Assembly: GCA_026214975.1 (NCBI GenBank)
Contig: JAOBSW010000340.1
Location: 39,512 to 103,511, forward strand
Length of the DNA: 64,000 nucleotides
Reading direction: 5' to 3'
From: Gentiana macrophylla
Lineage: Eukaryota > Streptophyta > Magnoliopsida > Gentianales > Gentianaceae
Part shown: positions 57,801 to 64,000 of the stretch, piece after piece
How the letters are laid out: every line of letters begins with the position of its first letter
How positions within the stretch are numbered: position 1 is the first letter of the stretch
Program-made: the position numbers and the translations under genes
The notes under the pieces: model-generated
Told to the model about the DNA's origin: nothing
What the model saw: only the letters and a program-made list of their open reading frames with translations
Database searches by the model: none

Positions 57801-60515
57801 TATCTTGGACTATTCGATTTTTCTAATCGGCTAAATCATAAGATCAAAGCTCCCACTCAGTTTATCGGTTTCAAATACCGCCTAACTAGCAACACTTTGT
57901 TCAAATGGTCCTGAGAGATCATAATAAAGCTCCCACTAGTTTATCGGGTTCCAAATACCGCTCTAACTAGCAACACTTTGTATTTATGATTTTTCCAAGA
58001 TTAGGAAAACAATGTAACTAAGCTCCTACTAGTTTATCGGCTCAAAATACTCGCCTAACTAGCAACGCTATTTATTCTTTTTTTTCCAATAAATGGAGAA
58101 ACTCATGTGCAATTTCTATTACACATTTAATGATTCTAAAAACAACAAATCATAAGACTAAGGCTCCTACTAGTTTATCGGTTCCAAATACCGCTCTAAC
58201 TAAATTTACGCCTATGTATGATTTTCCCGATTTTTCAATTAGAAATTTGATGTGTAGTTACACTTTTAAAATTCACTAAATGAATTTTATATATAGTCCT
58301 AAATCATCTTTTGTAAACTAAGTACGGTCGCTTTCGCTTTTACACGAAGCGACATCCGTGACATACCTATACTATGTCATTAAGTTTTTAAAGGCTCAAG
58401 AGAATTTTTTTTTCCTAAAATTAACGTGCATTTATTGATAATTACAACGCATTTGTTACTTTCCTGCATTTTTAATGAAGTCCTATTACTAACAAATTTA
58501 GTAGCCTGTAGATTAAAGTTGTAAATAAAGCATGACAGTAAAGTTAAATTCAAAATTAAAATTTCACTACTAGATTTTTATTTTAAAGAATAATAAACTT
58601 GTTAAAAGTCTATCCTACCATTCCAAGGATTTAACCTCGCACCTCGCAGTGCACCACGTAGGTAGGTCAAATAGGTGACGGTTAAAACCGAGACAATCTC
58701 TCTCAATGATTAATCTTCGAGAATCGAACATCTCACGGAATCGACATCCTCGACTTTAATCATTGATTACCTTCCTTTTCTAGCCTAGATATTTCAAAAA
58801 TATCCATAAAGAGTGTGACCTACTATATTATATCTTAAAGTACGCCGAGTACGCGCTGTTAGGTATCGGCCGCTGACTCAACGAGTACCCAAAATCTTAT
58901 CCTTTCGAGACCAAGCCTTGAATTTTGATAGGGTGAACACCATCCGTGAGGGGGGCCGAAATCAAAGCTTGCACCGAGGCGCCACCTTCTCTCACGTGCT
59001 TGCATCTATAGCAGGCCGCGGGGTTGGTCTGCCTCTTCCCCGCCTCCCACTCAATAATTTGAAAAAGTGGGTGGGTTTACTAATTACGGTTTCGGTCTTG
59101 ACAATAAGAAACAATAAATCATGTAATTCGAACAGGGTCGCGGCGCAGTAAGCCTACGCTGCCTTATTCGTTGGAACATATGTGACAGCTTCAGCTAATC
59201 CGCAAGAGAAGCCCTGCTTATTTCGAAGGCTTATCGGCTATGCTAAGTCTTGTCGTAACCATCAGAATGCATATCACACGTGGTGGAGTCGATCAAGCCA
59301 AGCTCGCTGAACTCGCCCAACCATGGTTGGGATCATTTCCAACCCATGTACTAAGATTTTCCGATTTCTATGTTGTCAACCAAAAGCGTAATCTCGCTTC
59401 GCTTAAGGCGGGTTCACCTAAAACTCAACGATTTATCTAAGTGGGATTCACCGAGAATCCATCACCAAAATCGTAACGCATTGACAAAACCCGGTTCCTG
59501 GTTTTAATAATTAGTTACTTAATTAATTAACTACCACATATTAATTAAAAAGCTTTTTAACTAATTATATTTAGTTATACATGTCTAATTTATTCGAAAA
59601 TAAACTAAAGCTACATGTATGCATTGGAGTGGAATCATGATATGATGTATGTCATGGCAATTTCCCGTTATATCACAATTTCGATCATACACTAAAAACG
59701 GAAAATTAAACACTTAGACTGGACCGTTGGTACTTCGACTAACCTATTTTCTAAGGAAAAGTAAAAACTTAAACTAATCTTCTAGTCTTGAACTTCAACC
59801 TTGAACTTGAACCGGATCACGAACCACTTAACATCAGGAGAGTGAGAAAGGCTTTTTAAATTAAATAAATCCAATTTATTATAATTATAAAACCCTTTTA
59901 ATTTTTTTTATTTATATACGGCCGCTTTTATTTAATTTTCCAGAAATTTAATTTATTTATTTATTTTTATTTCGTCGATTAAAAATAAACATATTTAAAA
60001 AAACAAAAGAAACAGCCGTGAAAAACCATTACCCTAGCCGCAAGCTAGGGTTAAAAAAACACAGATCTTTCACAAGTGCATGTTGAGCCACATACAGTCG
60101 CTGTCGATATTTAAAAACAGAGTTGCTGGCTGCTTTTAGCGCCGCTATAAAGGTGTTGGACAGCCCTTAAAATTAGTGGTTCTTGGTCGCTTCTCCTCGC
60201 TCATACCTTTGGGCCTGGCCTTGATCTTCATATTTCGATCCCGGAACAACATAAAAACACTACCTTTTTTAGAAAAATTTTGAGTGCATAAATTAAATTA
60301 CAAGTCCTACGCTTCAATTCGATACTAATCAAAAGAGCTACAAAATAGATCTACGGTAAACAACACCAACCACAATCCATCTCTTTCAACCACTTGACAA
60401 TCACAAAGCATCATCATCAAATTTTCAAAAAATTAAAACGAAAACAAGCAATCTCACACATGCTATTCCACTCCTTAGATCTAAAATTCAACATACTTTG
60501 ATTGATAGATCAAAG
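54841..60515 (-). other. Element B internal region, non-coding as read
   Basis: No Copia or Gypsy domain motif was recognised on either strand. Notable parts are the tandem array at 57848-58205 and a GC-richer block at 58620-59460. It may be a LARD-type element or a copy too decayed to translate. Confidence 0.6.
57848..58205. repeat. Irregular tandem array of four units in element B
   Basis: The core GCTCC(C/T)ACT(C)AGTTTATCGG-TTC-AAATACCG-CTAACTAGCAACAC occurs four times, starting near 57848, 57929, 58019 and 58159. Unit length varies (about 80, 90 and 140 bp) because the AT-rich tails differ. Confidence 0.9.
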
Positions 60516-60528
60516 GCCTCATACCACT

Positions 60529-61247
60529 TGTAGATGTAATATCGCCGGATGGATCATTGATCCACCCGATTACGCGCAATGAAAGCACAAGATCTTGATC
60601 TAAATAATCAAAATACATAAATAATAAATCTAACCTACGAGGGGTTAGATTGCTTACCAATTTATGGTGAATAAACTCCAAGAACAATCTTCAATCCAAG
60701 ATCAAGTTGATAGATAAGCCGCGCCTTCCAACGTGTCTCCAAGCACCACCAGTGGATGATGCTTTCGCCGCTTTGACCTCCTTGATATGCTACCTTAGAA
60801 AAACCCGGTTTTCCTAAAACTCAAACCCAAGTAACTTAGCTGGAAAATTTAAGCCTAATACTTCAAGTATTCAAATTATGTGTTGTGTTTAAGGCTCTGA
60901 GAGAACTCTCTTTATATATGAGAGAAATCCTTGTCCTCCAAAGGATTTAATAATTAAGAGATAATTATTATAATAATCCTTATTTCAAATAAAAGATAAA
61001 TATATAATATATCCCAAACAAATTAGGATAAATAAATATATTATCTAATATTCCATGATTTATCACTTAACAAATAAATGATTAAATCATATATTAAATA
61101 ATTATCCAAGAAAACCAATTTCCTAATAATTACTTAATAGTCACAAATGCGCCTCCAAACCCTAGATAACAGGGGCCACACGCATTTTACACATATTAAT
61201 GGCCATAAAACAATTAATATAATTGTCTTTCGGCACTACACCTAACA
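60529..61247 (-). repeat. Element B 5' LTR, internally deleted (0.72 kb)
   Basis: It matches both ends of the left LTR but lacks about 1 kb between ACACATATTAATGGCC and ATAAAACAATTA. The deletion may have removed part of U3 or R. Confidence 0.88.
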
Positions 61248-62416
61248 GCTTTTGACACTGACTAACGATTGTGATGGATATTATTACGATGATAGATTGT
61301 GAGTTACACGGTAATCGTTTTCACATGAAAGGTAGTAGTCATTGCATTTGACTCTTCCGATGATTGGGGGTCACGTGTGTTGCTGTACGCTATCCCGTGA
61401 TCGTTAGGCGGGCGGGCATTTTCGATTTGCACTTTGTGTCACGGCCAACATATTCGGAAGCCTATCAAGTCACACACATATGAACATCTAGCCGGATTAA
61501 AATGTGGTTATAGTTGATGACTAAATAAGGAAAGTTTTATCTCACGACTATAAATGTTATAAAGCAGTAAATTAATATGATGGTATTTATTTATTATGAA
61601 TAAATATAATACAAGATATTAATTATGGTGTTTAATTAAATATATGTATTTAGATACATATTTTAATATATATATATATATGGATTTTGCAAATTAATTA
61701 ATCATAGTATTATATTAATTAAAGAAAATCTCATATCCCAAATTATAGGAAAAAGGACGCCATTATGTAATGTATATGATACATTTGTATTGTGTAATTT
61801 AATTAATAAAGATTACTATAATATTAATATTAGATATTAATTGATTTTGAAAAATAAATTTATGGTAACAAGATAAATATAATCAATATAAGATATTGAC
61901 AATATCTTGATATATTTAATATACTTATATTAAATTAAATGAGATAATTCAATAATAGATATTTTCCTTATTTTACTAGTAAAGTTTTTCTTTCTCCCCA
62001 ATCTACTGTAAGTTAATCCCAATCGATTTGGGAGACATAAGTGGCGCCATTCACCCTATATAAGAAAGTGGGTTGGCAATTTTGTAGACAACATAATTCC
62101 AAGAGCTTATTAGTCTTGCAGAAAATGTAGAGCTTTCAGAGAGATTTTGAGAGAGAGAAAAGTCGGTCTGAAGCAACCGAATTTTTCCTGGTAGCAATCC
62201 ATGATGGGATTCCCGGCGGTCGTTTCATGTGGATCACTGTGAGGCTTCAACACTTGGGCGCCACGCAGTAACTACTTCCTAGAAGGTCAAAGTTACGATC
62301 TTTTATCAAGCAAAGTAACCACCGGGCCTTTAGCTTATTTGTTTATTGCTTAAACTGGTCGATCTTGGGTCGATAGAAATAAAATTTTGAATTCGGCTGC
62401 CTCGAGATTTCTAACA
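61248..62416 (+). repeat. Element A 3' LTR, right part
   Basis: Resumes with GCTTTTGACACTGACTAACG, matching 44291 onward of the 5' LTR, and ends TTTCTAACA. Confidence 0.9.
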
Positions 62417-62659
62417 TCTGCTGATTATTGAACATGAGCAAACGTAATACTTTTTGTTTTATCATGCCGCTTCATTGTCTTTGAAGTGTAATGACGCTCT
62501 AATATCTCGATCCATTATTCTGTAGCCTTGGTTTGCCCATGGAATTGCCGAGCTATATCAAGGCATCGCAAACCTTTCAGCCTTTTGAAGGTGATTTCCT
62601 TAAACCTTATATATTGTCGGGTGTATCAATTCTGCATAATAGTTGATGGTTTGTTTGTG

Positions 62660-63230
62660 CACATCATATATAGCATAAGATATATAGTTAAAGTATTTTT
62701 GTTACTTTTGTTGATGATATAGCATAAGATATCGATGTGTTTATCTCAATAAAAGCAAAAGACGGCCTGTGATGCCTTAAGATTATATGAATGAAGTTGA
62801 GAATCAACTTAGCAACCGATTTAATGTATCCAGAATAATCATGGTGGTATGGTATGGCGATGTATTGTTTCATGAGTCTTGTCGAGGCGCCCGGCATCAT
62901 TCATCAAACAACTACACCATACACACTTTAGTCAAACGGGTATTGCCGAATGCAAGAACCGAACCTTAAGTGAGTTGAAGAATGCTATGTTGAGAAGTTC
63001 CGAGTTTACCTCGTGAACTTGCAGGGTGCTCTCATCTTGTAGAACTTCATCTCGAATGAGATCTCTTCAAAGAAGAAGGATGTAAACCCGTATGAATAGC
63101 AGAAAGCCACAAGCTTCTACCTTATCAATCAAATGGGATGTATGTGTGAATAGCTCTCCTACATTTACCACGGTTTACCGGGTTAGAATTATGGATGCCA
63201 AAGGTTATTGCGACACAAAGATGTGGATCA
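62660..63230 (+). pseudogene. Copia integrase remnant
   Basis: Across several frames the plus strand reads FVTFVDD, then NEVENQLSNRFNV (62790-62828), IIHQTTTPYT (about 62896-62925), TGIAECKNRTLSELKNAML (about 62938-62995) and FYLINQ / YELWMP near 63117 and 63190. This is the order of a Copia integrase core and C-terminus. At least four frame changes break it. It lies outside element A, and no LTRs were found within the window. Confidence 0.75.
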
Positions 63231-64000
63231 TACTTCATAAGCATTTCCACTCAATCGGGGCCAACCGAGGCTAAGCAAGGTCAAGCAGGACTTTGAAAGG
63301 TTGTAACGTTAGCTCGGACGGGCTTACCGAGCGGGGAATTTTTGGGGAATAAACAACAAAGAGATAAACACGCAGCAAGCTCAATCACGGGTGCTTGTAA
63401 CAATACAAAAACGTAGTTAGCTCACCCCTTCTCTCTAGCTCAAAGTGAAAATGTAAACATGATCCAAGAGGTAAAATACCATATCGCGACAAGTGTAACG
63501 AGGTGAGACTAGCATGAGAATCATGTTTCTACACTAACGCACTCACCCCAACACCAACATCATATACAAATCAAAATACACGAGTCCTAAAACACTTGGC
63601 TTTCTTTGACTCAACCTTTATTTACCTTTTTCATGGCTTTTTTTTTTATTTTGAACTTGAATTTTTATTAGGTTCGGAGTCAAAGTTCATCACATACACA
63701 TAAAATGAATCGAGCTCCTACTCCTCCAATATCAAGTGAAATAGCTCAGAAACCAACTCTCTCTATACAAAACACACCACTTATTACACCACACTTGCCT
63801 AGGCAAGTGATCTAGATGAAAAGATTGCTTAACTGGTAGGTGTTCATGGAATGTAGACCACAAATAAGGTTTGGGGTCGGAAATTACGGGCTAAATACTT
63901 AATGGCTAAGTGGTCGGATTGGGGTCTAACCATCCTACCAAGGCTTGTGAGGTTACTGCGGTAAAATGTTATGTGATGGCTATTTGGCTCTAGTTAGGTC
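63231..64000. other. Unclassified sequence to the window end
   Basis: No gene recognised. It includes a T-rich tract at about 63629-63650 and phrases such as CTTGCCTAGGCAAG (palindrome at 63796-63809). It probably continues a transposon beyond the window. Confidence 0.4.

Larger units (their letters stand above)
53096..61247 (-). mobile_element. LTR element B, nested in the 3' LTR of element A
   Basis: The left LTR (53096-54827) and a shorter right LTR (60529-61247) start TGTAG(G)ATGTAATATCG and end CACCTAACA. Read on the minus strand, the right LTR is 5' and is followed by a primer-binding site (TGGTATGAGGCC), and GCAAGTGGGAGAT (polypurine tract) precedes the left LTR. This Copia-like tract resembles that of element A. 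The interrupted LTR sequence GATGTTTTGACAC gives the empty site; a degenerate GTTTT/CTTTT duplication fits. Internal 5.7 kb has no open frame with recognisable gag or pol domains. Confidence 0.87.
43709..62416 (+). mobile_element. Large decayed Copia element A, with element B inside its 3' LTR
   Basis: The 5' LTR (43709-45518) and split 3' LTR (52434-53095 plus 61248-62416) share TGTTG(G)AATAGTG starts and TTTC(C)TAA(C/T)A ends. A primer-binding site TGGTATCGGAGAGAGC starts at 45520 and a polypurine tract AAGTGGGAGAT precedes 52434. Flanks GCTGC (43704-43708) and TCTGC (62417-62421) are an imperfect duplication. Without B the element is about 10.5 kb. Coding traces (integrase tail, RT, RNase H) read on the plus strand but are heavily frameshifted. 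A 1.6-kb repeat is inserted between integrase and RT. Confidence 0.88.

Noticed and set aside
57848..58205. Regularly repeated units resembling a CRISPR array
   Set aside because: Unit spacing is irregular, repeats are degenerate, the context is a plant retrotransposon, and no cas genes exist.
58918..59440. Two plus-strand frames in element B
   Set aside because: Antisense to the element and without domain motifs; chance frames in a GC-richer block.

Overview
Plant nuclear DNA, almost certainly from a eudicot. The evidence is a canonical MIR168 microRNA gene, a GT-AG spliced pectin acetylesterase gene with 12 exons, a P-class pentatricopeptide-repeat (PPR) gene, and a dense load of Ty1/Copia and Ty3/Gypsy-type LTR retrotransposons, TRIM, Stowaway, hAT and Mutator-type MITEs. 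No species can be named from the sequence alone. Layout: 0-5 kb is a complete but decayed Copia element on the minus strand with a perfect 5-bp target duplication. 5-6.5 kb is AT-rich spacer and the PPR promoter. 6.5-9.3 kb is the PPR gene: two exons, a 1.4-kb intron carrying a foldback duplication, and two frameshifts in the sequence as given. 9.3-11.1 kb holds a GAGCTCG-rich repeat and a Mutator-type MITE with a perfect 9-bp target duplication. 11.1-15.3 kb is a second Copia on the plus strand with unusually short 139-bp LTRs. 15.3-20.3 kb has a Stowaway MITE and a truncated third Copia on the minus strand. 20.3-21.5 kb is a nest: a foldback MITE split by a TRIM, whose right LTR is split by a hAT-type MITE. 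21.6-29.7 kb is a non-coding large retrotransposon derivative (LARD-like, 2.2-kb LTRs). 29.8-30.1 kb is another Stowaway. 30.1-30.6 kb is the MIR168 promoter and hairpin. 35.4-38.0 kb is the intact pectin acetylesterase gene on the minus strand, convergent with MIR168. 38-43.7 kb is repeat-rich spacer with gene scraps, including a Ran-GTPase P-loop exon. 43.7-62.4 kb is one large decayed Copia element (A); its 3' LTR is interrupted by a second 8.2-kb LTR element (B) on the minus strand. 62.4-64 kb has Copia integrase debris and unclassified sequence. How it fits together: only three host genes are well supported. MIR168 makes the microRNA that targets AGO1 mRNA, the core of the plant silencing machinery. 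The acetylesterase is a secreted cell-wall enzyme. The PPR protein would act on organellar RNA. The rest is transposon-derived, mostly broken, and probably silenced. Many differences between the paired LARD LTRs, and both frameshifts in the PPR gene, fall at CAG/CTG/CG sites. This raises the possibility that some lesions are base-calling or assembly errors rather than biology.
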